NCBI GenBank assembly: GCA_029027265.1
Contig: CP093061.1
Coordinates: 1,364,001-1,428,000 of the forward strand
Reading direction: 5' to 3'
DNA: 64,000 nucleotides
From: Sulfurospirillum_A sp029027265
GTDB lineage: Bacteria > Campylobacterota > Campylobacteria > Campylobacterales > Sulfurospirillaceae
Every line of letters begins with the position of its first letter. Position 1 is the first letter of the stretch. A program made the position numbers and the translations under genes. Positions 43,795 through 52,133 of this stretch are shown in pieces. The notes under the pieces were generated by a model. It searched no databases, had not been told where the DNA came from, and worked only from the letters and a program-made list of their open reading frames with translations.

Positions 43795-45128
43795 TGGATA
43801 CTATTGCAGCTATTGCAACAAGTCACGGAGTTGGTTCAATTGCGGTCATACGTTTAAGTGGTCCAGCTTCTCTTGATATTGCTAAAAAACTCTCGAAAAA
43901 AAATAATTTCATTCCAAGACATGCAACTTTAACTTCACTTTTTGATACTTCTAATGATTTGATAGATGAATCATTAGTTATTTATTTTCAAGCTCCTCGC
44001 TCATTTACTGCCGAAGATGTTATAGAGTTTCAGTGTCATGGTGGTTTAGTCGTAGCAGATATGATACTTGGTGAGGTTTTAAAACAAGGAGCAAGATTAG
44101 CGGAACCTGGAGAGTTTTCAAAACGTGCATTTTTAAATGGCCGCATAGATTTAACAGAAGCAGAAGCTATAGCAAAACTTATTGAGACAAAAAGTATAGA
44201 TGCTGCAAAAATTTTGACTCGCCAGATGAAAGGTGAAGTTAAAGAGTTTGTTAAAAGTGTTCGTGAAAATTTAGTAGAAGTTTTAGCTTTTGTAGAAGTA
44301 AATATAGATTATGCAGAAGAAGATTTACCACAAGACTTAATGGATCAAATTAAAAATAAATTAGATGATTTAAGAGTTGAGCTTAAAAAAACTTATGAGA
44401 GTTCAAAAAGAAGAGAAGGGCTTATAAGTGGTTTTAAAGTTGCTATTATTGGAAAACCAAATGTAGGTAAAAGCTCACTTCTTAACTCACTTCTTAACTA
44501 CGATAGAGCCATCATAAGCGATATAGCAGGAACTACAAGAGATACAATCGAAGAAGAGATACGAATAGGAACTCATCTTATCAAGATAGTAGACACTGCA
44601 GGAATTCGTGAAGCAAATGATGTAATAGAAAAAATAGGCATTGAGCGTTCTAAAAAGGCTATAGATGAGTCAGATATAGTTATAGCTATGTTTGATAACT
44701 CAAGAGAGTTTGATGATGAAGATACTCAAATAATGGATATGTTAAATAAATATGATGAAAAAAATATATTACATGTAATAAACAAAAGCGATTTAGATTC
44801 CAAATTGGACTCTAGTGCTTTGCATGTAAATGCTTTAAAATTAAACTGTTTTGAACAAGCTGATAACATAGCTTTAGAAATAGAAAAAATACTTGATAAG
44901 AGTTCACTTGATGATGCTATACTTCTTAGTTCAAAACGTCAAATGGAAGCTGTAAGAACTACCTATGAGAGCATAGAAACAAGTACAGATTTACTAAGTG
45001 AAGGAGAGCTTGAACTCTTTGCTTTTCATCTTAATGAAGCTATTATGAGCATATCTGCAATCTCAAGAAACTTTGACAGGGTAGAAATACTTGATAAAAT
45101 GTTTGGAAGTTTTTGTTTGGGTAAATAG
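43794..45128 (+). CDS. mnmE: tRNA uridine-5-carboxymethylaminomethyl modification GTPase MnmE
   Basis: 444 residues. N-terminal folate-binding domain (MDTIAAIATSHGVGSIAVIRLSG, FTAEDVIEFQCHGG), helical domain, and inserted G domain with G1 GKPNVGKSSL, G3 DTAG, G4 NKSD; it ends with the C-terminal FCLGK (FCIGK motif). With MnmG it modifies the wobble uridine of tRNAs. Last gene of the rpmH operon, convergent with the GDYXXLXY remnant. Confidence 0.97.
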   Translation: MDTIAAIATSHGVGSIAVIRLSGPASLDIAKKLSKKNNFIPRHATLTSLFDTSNDLIDESLVIYFQAPRSFTAEDVIEFQCHGGLVVADMILGEVLKQGARLAEPGEFSKRAFLNGRIDLTEAEAIAKLIETKSIDAAKILTRQMKGEVKEFVKSVRENLVEVLAFVEVNIDYAEEDLPQDLMDQIKNKLDDLRVELKKTYESSKRREGLISGFKVAIIGKPNVGKSSLLNSLLNYDRAIISDIAGTTRDTIEEEIRIGTHLIKIVDTAGIREANDVIEKIGIERSKKAIDESDIVIAMFDNSREFDDEDTQIMDMLNKYDEKNILHVINKSDLDSKLDSSALHVNALKLNCFEQADNIALEIEKILDKSSLDDAILLSSKRQMEAVRTTYESIETSTDLLSEGELELFAFHLNEAIMSISAISRNFDRVEILDKMFGSFCLGK

Positions 45129-45132
45129 CACT

Positions 45133-45575
45133 CTATTTTATCTCTATCAAGTTTTTATTGTATAAAGAGGTTAATAAAAGTTCATGTTTATCGTTGACTT
45201 TAAATTTTCCAAATTTTGCATTTTCGTATAGTTTTCCAGTACCTTCTTGGAAAAAAAATGGATTTGTAACAAATTTTACTTTTTCTCCACGTATACGATA
45301 CTGTAGTAGCATTTGATGTTTTTCTAATTTTTGATTTGCATAGATTGAGACAAAGGAAGCTACTCTTCTTGTATCTAGATTTATCAAAACTAAACCATCA
45401 TGTATAGTTTTATTTTTTGGTAAACTTTGGAAAAGAGCTCTTGATATTTCAAAGTTTAATTCCATATAATCTCCTTGCATTAAAGAACGAGGATTAATAG
45501 GTATTATCTTTAAAAAAACAGGTTTACCATCTTTTAGATGAGTTTCATGTTTGTAGATATTGAAATTTGATAATA
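45133..45575 (-). pseudogene. GDYXXLXY-family gene, N-terminus cut off at an IS30 end
   Basis: The reading frame is open from the IS junction: YKHETHLKDGKPVFLKIIPINPRSLMQGDYMELNFEI, which is the family core (PxDPRSLMQGDYMxLxY), to a normal C-terminus. An ATG at 45480 gives a 115-residue reading, but it starts inside the core motif. Family members carry an N-terminal membrane helix and about 40 more residues, which are replaced here by the IS30 terminal repeat at 45576. The usual DUF2157-type partner gene is absent. The remnant is probably not functional. Confidence 0.8.
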
Positions 45576-46180
45576 ACCTGAATTCAAGTTACAAGTGCAA
45601 CAAACATCTCGTTCATGATGCCATATTTCCAATAATTGTACCAAAGAAAACTTCAAACGGAGTTTTATACCCAAATGCCTTTCTAGGACGGTGATTTAAA
45701 CGCTCTTGTGCTTCTACAATTTGTTTGTCAGTTATCGTAGTAAAATCTGTTTCTTTAGAAAAATACTGTCTAAGTAAACCATTAGTATTTTCATTTAAAC
45801 CTCTCTCACAAGAACGATAAGGATGACAGAAATAAAATCCACAATCTAATGCCTCTGAAACATCTTTATGGAAACTAAATTCTTTACCATTATCAGATGT
45901 TACAGTATGGATATTATTTTTTATCGGAGCCATTAAATCTATCAAAGCTTGTTTACTGTCTACTACTTTAAACAAAGAGAATTTAGATTTTCTATCAATT
46001 ATTGTAACAATAGCTCCTTTAGGACCTTTGCCTATAACAGTATCAATTTCTACATCTCCAATACGTGAGTATGTTTTTACTATAGAAGGACGCTCTTCTA
46101 TGCTTACACTTCCTTTAATTTGTCCTCTTGTTTTATATTGAGAACTTCTTCTTGTGTATTTTTTATTTTGAAGACTATAA
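45576..46180 (-). mobile_element. IS30-family remnant (C-terminal part of transposase plus one end)
   Basis: From the outer 20-bp repeat (45576-45595) the element reads inward on the minus strand as an IS30 transposase C-terminal two thirds: RGQIKGSVSIEERPSIV, RIGDVEIDTVIGKG (first catalytic Asp), VTSDNGKEFSFHK (second Asp) and NENTNGLLRQYFSKETDF (catalytic Glu), ending at a stop at 45613. The frame is open up to the junction with the IS3 element at about 46174-46180; the helix-turn-helix N-terminus is missing and was not found on the far side. It is therefore a fragment. Confidence 0.85.
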
Positions 46181-47510
46181 TGCCCCTAAAAATCAAGACA
46201 ACTCTTAAACAGATTTAATTTCATCCTCATCTGTTACTTTAACCTACATTTTTCAGATATTCAAGATAAACATTCATAGGTTTTTTATAGTTTATACTTG
46301 AATGAAATTTTTTAAAATTGTATTTATGGATGTAGTTTTTTATACCTTCTTTTAACTCCTTTATTGATTGATAATCACTGATATAAATATTGCCATGTTT
46401 TAATGTTCTAAAAAATCTTTCAATTACAATATTATCTATACTTCTACCTTTACCATTCATAGATATTTTAATATCATATTTTTTAAGTAACTTAGTATGT
46501 TCATAACTAGTGTATTGGCTCCCTTGGTCACTATTAAATATTTTAGGTTTAGGATATTTAACCAATGCCTCCCCAAGTACATCAGTTGCAAGTGTTGCAT
46601 CCATAGAGTTAGATATGTTATAGGACAGTATTGCTTTGCTATGCCAGTCTATAACAGCTGTAAAATACATAAAGCTTCCATTAACACGTATATATGTAAT
46701 ATCACCACTCCATACTTCATTTGGTGTGGGTACATATACAGTTTTTCTCTTTCCAAATTTAGTCCAATATTTTTTTAGTAGATACTCATAAATCTTATGC
46801 TCTTGGTTTTTGAGACTTGTGAGTCTTTTTTTGGTTAGATATATTGCTTGGATACCAAGTATTCCCATATATTTTAAGACTCTATGTTTTCCAATATAGT
46901 AGCCATCTTCTTTTAGTTGTTCATATATAAATCTATAACCATACTCTGAGTTATCAGTAGCTATTTCATCTATCTTGTGCAGTAGTTCAATATTCTCCTG
47001 ACTCATTGGTGCTGGTTTGTAGTAGTAATGACTTCTACTGATACCAAATATATTACATTGCTCTGATATTGATAAATATTTATGCTTGGACTCGATCATC
47101 GCTCTTTTATTACATAAGTCCAAGCTCTTTAGCTTTTTTTCAACAAACTCTACTTTTATTGTAGCTTTACCTAGTGCTTTAGCTAAACCATCATTCTCAC
47201 TCTTTAACTCTTCTATCTCATCTAGGTAAGTTTTAGTTACTCCTCCTACATCGAATGCAAGTGATGCATTATTTAGAAACTGTTGTTTCCATTTACTTAA
47301 AGATTGTGATGTGATTTTATATTTAGATGCTATTTGACTTGTTGTTTGTTCTTCTTTTAGCAGCTCTAAAACTATTCTTGTTTTTTGTTCGGCACTATAT
47401 ATTTGTCCTTTTCTTCTACTCATAATTCACCTCCATTATTTATATCATTTTAACTTATTTGAAAATTAATCTTTCTGAATTATTGTCTTTGATTTTAGGG
47501 GCATTATAGT
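46174..47510 (-). mobile_element. Complete IS3-family insertion sequence with terminal inverted repeats
   Basis: Ends read ACTATAATGCCCCTAAAA (46174 inward) and the same sequence in reverse complement (47510 inward), continuing with imperfect match for about 10 more bases. The 5'-TG/CA-3' pair at 46181/47503 may be the exact tips. Size is about 1.32-1.34 kb. It carries one transposase gene. It is inserted between an IS30 fragment and a decayed IS3 copy; flanking bases show no convincing direct repeat, so its target site has been rearranged or lost. Confidence 0.85.
46239..47423 (-). CDS. IS3-family transposase, OrfA and OrfB in one reading frame
   Basis: 394 residues. N-terminal HTH_Tnp_1 domain (about 5-55; YSAEQKTRIVLELLKEEQTT), leucine-zipper-like helix (about 65-100), then the OrfB part with HTH_21 (YGYRFIYEQLKEDGYYIGKHRV) and the DDE integrase core. 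The catalytic residues are visible as Asp in WSGDITYIRV, Asp in FNSDQGSQYTS and Glu in IDNIVIERFFRTLK. In most IS3 elements these two parts are joined by programmed frameshifting; here they form one uninterrupted frame. Looks intact. Confidence 0.93.
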   Translation of the reverse strand: MSRRKGQIYSAEQKTRIVLELLKEEQTTSQIASKYKITSQSLSKWKQQFLNNASLAFDVGGVTKTYLDEIEELKSENDGLAKALGKATIKVEFVEKKLKSLDLCNKRAMIESKHKYLSISEQCNIFGISRSHYYYKPAPMSQENIELLHKIDEIATDNSEYGYRFIYEQLKEDGYYIGKHRVLKYMGILGIQAIYLTKKRLTSLKNQEHKIYEYLLKKYWTKFGKRKTVYVPTPNEVWSGDITYIRVNGSFMYFTAVIDWHSKAILSYNISNSMDATLATDVLGEALVKYPKPKIFNSDQGSQYTSYEHTKLLKKYDIKISMNGKGRSIDNIVIERFFRTLKHGNIYISDYQSIKELKEGIKNYIHKYNFKKFHSSINYKKPMNVYLEYLKNVG

Positions 47511-47524
47511 GTTCAACATTTTAT

Positions 47525-48102
47525 CTAATTGACACAGAATTCTTTACAGTCCCTATTTATGCTGTCAATGACAATTTGTCCTGCATAGTTTCTAAACTCT
47601 TTTAGAAGATACTCATATATACCTATATCTCTACTATTGTTAAATGGTTTAGTTGGCTTATAGTAGAGTGATGATTTATTTACATGTAACAATCTACATT
47701 GTTTGTTAAGTGATAAAGTGTGCTTGGAATCAACGAGAACTTGTCGTTCTTTAGCTGATGCCAAGCTTACGAGCTTTCCCTTAAGAAAATTCTTTTCAAT
47801 AGTTAGATTACCTACTTTTTTGGCCAACTCATCTTTGATTTTATTTAGGTCCTCTATTTCTTCTTTGTACTCTTTTTCTACTGAACTTTTATCGAATGCT
47901 AGACTCATATTTTCTAAAAACTGCTATTTCCAGTTTATGAGATTTTTAGGAATAGTTTCATATTCACTTGCTATCTCATTTATAGTTTTGTCACCTTTTC
48001 TTGTCAAGTGAAACGGTCACGAAGTGATGACTCTCTTTGAAAAAACTTTTAAAACCAGTTTGCTTTGAAGTCAGCACTGTATCTTTTTTGTTTGGTACTC
48101 AT
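47525..48102 (-). pseudogene. Decayed second IS3-family transposase
   Basis: Starts as MSTKQKRYSADFKANWF followed by a frameshift. The next piece DKTINEIASEYETIPKNLINWK runs into an in-frame TAG (before 47930), after which MSLAFDKSSVEKEYKEEIEDLNKIKDE and the OrfB front (LSLNKQCRLLHVNKSSLYYKPTK) continue to a stop at 47525. The whole DDE core is missing. Related to, but clearly different from, the intact IS3 next to it. Confidence 0.8.
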
Positions 48103-48209
48103 TTTACACCCTTTATTATTTTCTTTTTTATTCTATCATTTGGAATAAAAAATCTTGTTTCAGTGGTTTGGTTTATGGGGTGCATTATATTGATTGTTGA
48201 TGCCCATAT

Positions 48210-49229
48210 TTATCCCATAGGATAAAGTGTATTAGTATGGACTGAGTCAAGTTTTTGCATAAGTTCATCACTTATCTTGTAGTCAAGTGCTGCAAAGGTA
48301 TCATCAAGTTGTTTTGCGTTACTTGCTCCTATGATAGTAGATGCAATGAAATCAAAGTGCATACTCCAAGCTGTTGCTAAAGTTGTTAGGTTTACATCAT
48401 ACTCTTTTGCTATTTTTATGTATTGTTCAACAGAAGAGAGTGTTTTTTTGTTAAGGAACCTTTGTGCTTGAGCTTGCATACGAGGATTTGGGCTATTTAA
48501 GTACTTTGTAAATCTTGCATTTGGAGGATAGATTTTTTGGTTATATTTTCCTGTTAAAACTCCACCGGCTAGAGGTGAGTATGGAAGAAGTGAAATTTTT
48601 TCTTTTTTACAAACTGTAGCCAATTCATCCATAAATCTTCTGTTTAACATAGAAAAGTTGTTTTGTATGGACTGAAATCTACTTAAGTTTTTAAATTTTG
48701 ATATCTCATTTGCTTTTGTTAAACCATAAGCACTATCGTTAGAAGTTCCAACGTATCTTATTTTTCCAGCTTTAACAAATTCATCAAGTACATATAGACT
48801 CTCTTCAATAGGAACACTCATATCTGGCCAATGTACCTGATAAAGGTCTAAGTAGTCAGTTTTTAATCTTCTAAGGCTATCTTCCAAAGCTTTAGTAATA
48901 TGAAATCTATCTACTGCTGTTAAACCATGTCTTATAGGAGGAACAAACCAGCCATTAGCAGCTCCTGCAACTTTTGAAGCAAGTATGATAGAGTCTCTTG
49001 GTTTAGTTTGTAACCAATCTCCTATAATCTTTTCAGTTAGTCCAGCATACTCTTTTGAGGGAGGGACAGGATAAAGCTCAGCCGTATCAAAAAAATTTAT
49101 TCCCATGTCATAAGCTTTATCCATGATTTTAAAAGACTCTTTTTTATCAGCACTTGTACCAAAAGTCATGGTTCCAAGGCCAATAGGTGTAACTCTTAGC
49201 CCACTTTTACCTATATATCTATATTCCAT
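48210..49229 (-). CDS. Aldo/keto reductase (Tas-like)
   Basis: 339 residues, (beta/alpha)8 barrel. Catalytic tetrad recognisable: Asp and Tyr in FFDTAELYP, Lys in IILASKVAG and His in LYQVHWPDM. NADPH site typical region TIIGASNAKQLDD near the C-terminus. N-terminus MEYRYIGKSGLRVTPIGLGTMTFG is standard for the family. Substrate unknown. It stands alone between the IS scar and a decayed regulator gene. Confidence 0.92.
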   Translation of the reverse strand: MEYRYIGKSGLRVTPIGLGTMTFGTSADKKESFKIMDKAYDMGINFFDTAELYPVPPSKEYAGLTEKIIGDWLQTKPRDSIILASKVAGAANGWFVPPIRHGLTAVDRFHITKALEDSLRRLKTDYLDLYQVHWPDMSVPIEESLYVLDEFVKAGKIRYVGTSNDSAYGLTKANEISKFKNLSRFQSIQNNFSMLNRRFMDELATVCKKEKISLLPYSPLAGGVLTGKYNQKIYPPNARFTKYLNSPNPRMQAQAQRFLNKKTLSSVEQYIKIAKEYDVNLTTLATAWSMHFDFIASTIIGASNAKQLDDTFAALDYKISDELMQKLDSVHTNTLYPMG

Positions 49230-49275
49230 TTTAAAGCCTTTTTAAATTTTTTTATATTATAGTATATTTAAAGGT

Positions 49276-50180
49276 TTGATAGTGAAAAATATAGAAAATA
49301 TAAAATTACTTAGACTTTGTAATGTTCTACATGTAAGTGACGATAATGAAGAAGCTAAGGTTATGCAGTTATTTTTAGCTTTACATGTAAAGAAAACATA
49401 CACGGCCAAGAGTTTAGAAGAGGGCTTAAAACTTTTCAGTATTATAAACCAGATATAATAATCTTAGACTTGAAGCTTTCATATGAAGAAAATATAGATC
49501 TTCTAAAATAGATACGCTTGATAATTGTTGATATTGTAAATTATCCAGATAACAAATATGTAGCTACTATCATGGATTTGCCCGACTATGATGTAAAAGC
49601 ATTTTTAATAAATGGAAGCAGAGAGAGAAATGATATGGGTGATGTTGAATACAACATTGCGTTTGTTGATATAACTGCTTATGAAATACAAAAGAGAAAG
49701 ATAGAAAAGAGTGTTTATTTTGACCCTCTTACGAATATATATATTTTTGAAGAACTTTTTAAACAACAACTTAACATGAAGAAAAGGTACTTACAGCCAA
49801 CTTCAATAATTTTTTTCGATATAGATGATTTTAAAAAAATTAATGACAAATATGGACACAATGTTGGTGATGAAGTATAAAAATCAGTAGCAAATTTTTT
49901 TAAAAACAAAATAAGAGCTGTTGATACATTTATTCATTTGGGAGGAGAAGAATTCGTCATGCTTTTACCTTACACAGATAAAAAAGAGTCAATTGAGTTA
50001 GCGAATAGATTAAAAACTTCTTTAGCAAATATGTCTTTTGAACATGCTATTAGTATTCCATGTAGTGTTGGAGTAACTGTGTTAAATGATGATGATAGTT
50101 ATAAAACTTTTGTTGAAAGAGCAGATAAAGCACAATATATATCAAAAAATGAAGGAAAAAATAGAGTCACCTACATGTAG
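49276..50180 (+). pseudogene. Decayed response-regulator/diguanylate cyclase
   Basis: Three pieces in order. A receiver-like front (LCNVLHVSDDNEEAKVMQLFL...) shifts frame near 49440 into YKPDIIILDLKLSYEE and hits TAG at 49509. A middle region carries IAFVDITAYEIQKRKIEKSVYFDPLTNIYI and the GGDEF front DIDDFKKINDKYGHNVGDEV, then TAA at about 49878. The rest continues in frame with GGEEFVMLLPY and a normal GGDEF ending RADKAQYISKNEGKNRV. One frameshift and two nonsense codons; the GGEEF site itself is preserved. Three TACATGTA words lie in it. Confidence 0.82.
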
Positions 50181-50210
50181 AAGGAGGAGAGTGTTAGAAA
50201 TTCCGTAAAA

Positions 50211-51422
50211 CTACTTATTATATTTTGAAGTGTTAAAGTCACACATAGCCTTCATCCTTTCACTTTTTGGAAGTGTGTAGCTACCACCACTTAATAAATG
50301 GTCATATTGCAAATAAGTATCCATTCTATCTTTTGTATTAAAATATATTTTATGTCTAAAATATCTATCATCAATTTCTTTTGTAACCAAGAGTGTTTCA
50401 TTAAACTCATCTGCATTATACATATAGTATAGTTCACAATATGCAGCTTTATCTACTTCCAGATATATTTCTTTAGCTCTATCTGGAGTCTCAAGCACTA
50501 GCTTATAAGCCCTCCCAGCCTGCATAGCAATATCAATATGTATAGGATGTTTATCTTTATATGTCTCATATATCCACCTCTCCACATCATCCCTAACCCC
50601 ATTGTTATTGCTATCTATTCCAAGCAGTGTAGAGTTGTTTAAAGTTTCATCTGGTTCAGGAGGAAGTTTATATCCGTTTATCTCTTTATATACTGTTATT
50701 CTTAGTTTATTTGAGGTAGTGTTATCTATTTTTGCTTGAATTGTTGTAGTTCCTTCTTTTAAAGTTTCTAGGGTAGTATTGTTTATAGTTACTATTGAGT
50801 TATCTTGTATAATCCATTGTATGTTTTTAGTTATATATTTTATGGTATCGTCTGAGTAAGCTGCTTGAATAATTAAAGCTGCTTGAGTATTTTCTTTTAA
50901 CTCTGTTTGTATTGTTTCTAAGCTTAGGGTTTTTATGATTACAATATTATCATTTACACTAAAAGAGTAGTTTATACTTGTTGTTATTATGTCATTGTTT
51001 CCAAAGAAGAAATTATATAGTTTACATTTCTTTTTATCACTATAAAATAAAGGACATATTTTCAAGATAAATTTTTGAAACCAATTGTTTAGTTTGATTG
51101 GTTTTGGGTTTATTAGTTTTAAACTCTTTACATGTAAAGAGTATATTCCTGTTTTTAAATTCTCATTTGGAATAAAGACTAAAGTGTTTTTATCTTTAAT
51201 ACTAATTGCACCATCTATGTTTTTATTATCAATTCCAAGTTGAACTGTATTTGATGTTAAAGATGAAGAGACTATTGGGTTATTAAATGTTATTTGTATT
51301 TGTACATCACTTTTTACATTAGTTGCATTTTTTTGAGGGATAAGTAGTGTTGTATGGTTGTTTGCATTTAAACTCAATGATAGTACACATAGAAATATAA
51401 ATTTAGTAAGTATATTTAACAT
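50211..51422 (-). CDS. Secreted protein with Ig-like (Big_5/SbsA-type) domain, unknown function
   Basis: 403 residues. Signal peptide (MLNILTKFIFLCVLSLSLNA), then an SbsA/Big_5-like domain (about 25-110: IPQKNATNVKSDVQIQITFNNPI... and LKTGIYSLHVKSLK). A second beta region has a Big_2-like pattern (about 165-245: VTINNTTLETLKEGTTTIQAKI). The C-terminal region includes a calcium-loop-like GIDSNNNGVRDDVERWI (about 270-287). Probably exported or at the cell surface. It is separated from the flagellar genes by a strong terminator. Function unknown. Confidence 0.75.
   Translation of the reverse strand: MLNILTKFIFLCVLSLSLNANNHTTLLIPQKNATNVKSDVQIQITFNNPIVSSSLTSNTVQLGIDNKNIDGAISIKDKNTLVFIPNENLKTGIYSLHVKSLKLINPKPIKLNNWFQKFILKICPLFYSDKKKCKLYNFFFGNNDIITTSINYSFSVNDNIVIIKTLSLETIQTELKENTQAALIIQAAYSDDTIKYITKNIQWIIQDNSIVTINNTTLETLKEGTTTIQAKIDNTTSNKLRITVYKEINGYKLPPEPDETLNNSTLLGIDSNNNGVRDDVERWIYETYKDKHPIHIDIAMQAGRAYKLVLETPDRAKEIYLEVDKAAYCELYYMYNADEFNETLLVTKEIDDRYFRHKIYFNTKDRMDTYLQYDHLLSGGSYTLPKSERMKAMCDFNTSKYNK
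51123..51142. repeat. 20-bp perfect palindrome, longest form of the TACATGTA word
   Basis: ACTCTTTACATGTAAAGAGT is its own reverse complement. It is the longest extension seen of the 8-bp TACATGTA palindrome that recurs at 30 places in the window. Here it lies inside the Ig-like protein gene, spelling part of YSLHVKSLK on the coding strand. Confidence 0.9.
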
Positions 51423-51500
51423 TTCTTATAGCCTTTATATTAGAGTTGACAATATCTTACTTCTATCAGTTTTCATCTTTTTTACAAGTAAATCTAAACT

Positions 51501-51540
51501 ATTAATACATAAACATTTTTTTAAATGTTTATGTATTAAT
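51501..51540. terminator. 18-bp perfect hairpin ending the fliD-fliS operon
   Basis: ATTAATACATAAACATTT (51501-51518) pairs exactly with 51523-51540 across a TTTT loop. It includes the stop codon of the fliT-like gene and lies 79 bp before the start of the Ig-like gene. A/T-rich arms could end transcription in either direction. Confidence 0.7.
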
Positions 51541-51757
51541 GAGATGCCAAGAAAGCTTTTGTTTGTTTGATTTTATTCATAGCTAATAAAGTCTTTGATT
51601 TATGGTCAGAAACAATATTAATTGCTTCACTTATGAGAGCTAAGGCTTCTTCAGCTCTCTGTTTTGAATCAAAATCAGGTAGATTACTAACAAGAGTTTC
51701 TATCTGATTTATATTTTCTTCAATTATAGCGATTTTGAGACTATTTAGCCATTTCAT
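51536..51757 (-). CDS. Small helical protein after fliS, FliT-like position
   Basis: 73 residues, all helical, no membrane segment (MKWLNSLKIAIIEENINQIETLV...). Size and place (flaG-fliD-fliS-this) match FliT, the FliD export chaperone, but sequence similarity to FliT is not obvious. It overlaps fliS by 17 bp. Confidence 0.6.
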   Translation of the reverse strand: MKWLNSLKIAIIEENINQIETLVSNLPDFDSKQRAEEALALISEAINIVSDHKSKTLLAMNKIKQTKAFLASH

Positions 51758-52121
51758 AAGAAGTTTCTTTATTCCATGCTGTAAGAAGTGTTTTTGTAAC
51801 GTTTATAACTTCTTCTAGCTTTTTAGCATCATCATTTATATTAGCTTCTGATAAAAGTCTAATTTGATGAGTGTAAAGACCACTTAGGTAGTGTGCAATT
51901 TCTCCACCATCATAATTTAAAGAGTTAAGTAGTTCTGAAAATATTGCTGTAGTTCTATTAATCCAATATACTTTTTTTTCAGTATCTTCAAGTTCAATTG
52001 ATTTTTTAGCTTGTGAAGCAAATTTTAGTATTCCTTCATATAGCATTTTGATTAGTTTTTCTGAAGATTCTATAGATACATTATTTTGAGAATATGCTGA
52101 ATATGCTAAATTTAATCTCAT
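51741..52121 (-). CDS. fliS: Flagellar export chaperone FliS
   Basis: 126 residues, four-helix FliS layout: MRLNLAYSAYSQNNVSIESSEKLIKMLYEGILKFASQ (the family has LxxLYDGxxxxL), then NDAKKLEEVINVTKTLLTAW at the C-terminus. It binds flagellin in the cytosol before export. 12 bp after fliD. Confidence 0.92.
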   Translation of the reverse strand: MRLNLAYSAYSQNNVSIESSEKLIKMLYEGILKFASQAKKSIELEDTEKKVYWINRTTAIFSELLNSLNYDGGEIAHYLSGLYTHQIRLLSEANINDDAKKLEEVINVTKTLLTAWNKETSYEMAK

Positions 52122-52133
52122 TGTTTTTCCTTT

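Noticed and set aside
46497..46778. Plus-strand 93-residue frame inside the IS3 element
   Set aside because: Antisense to the intact transposase; no independent signals.
48037..48225. Plus-strand 62-residue hydrophobic frame
   Set aside because: Spans the decayed IS3 start and the intergenic space; no ribosome-binding site, and opposite-strand homology explains the sequence.
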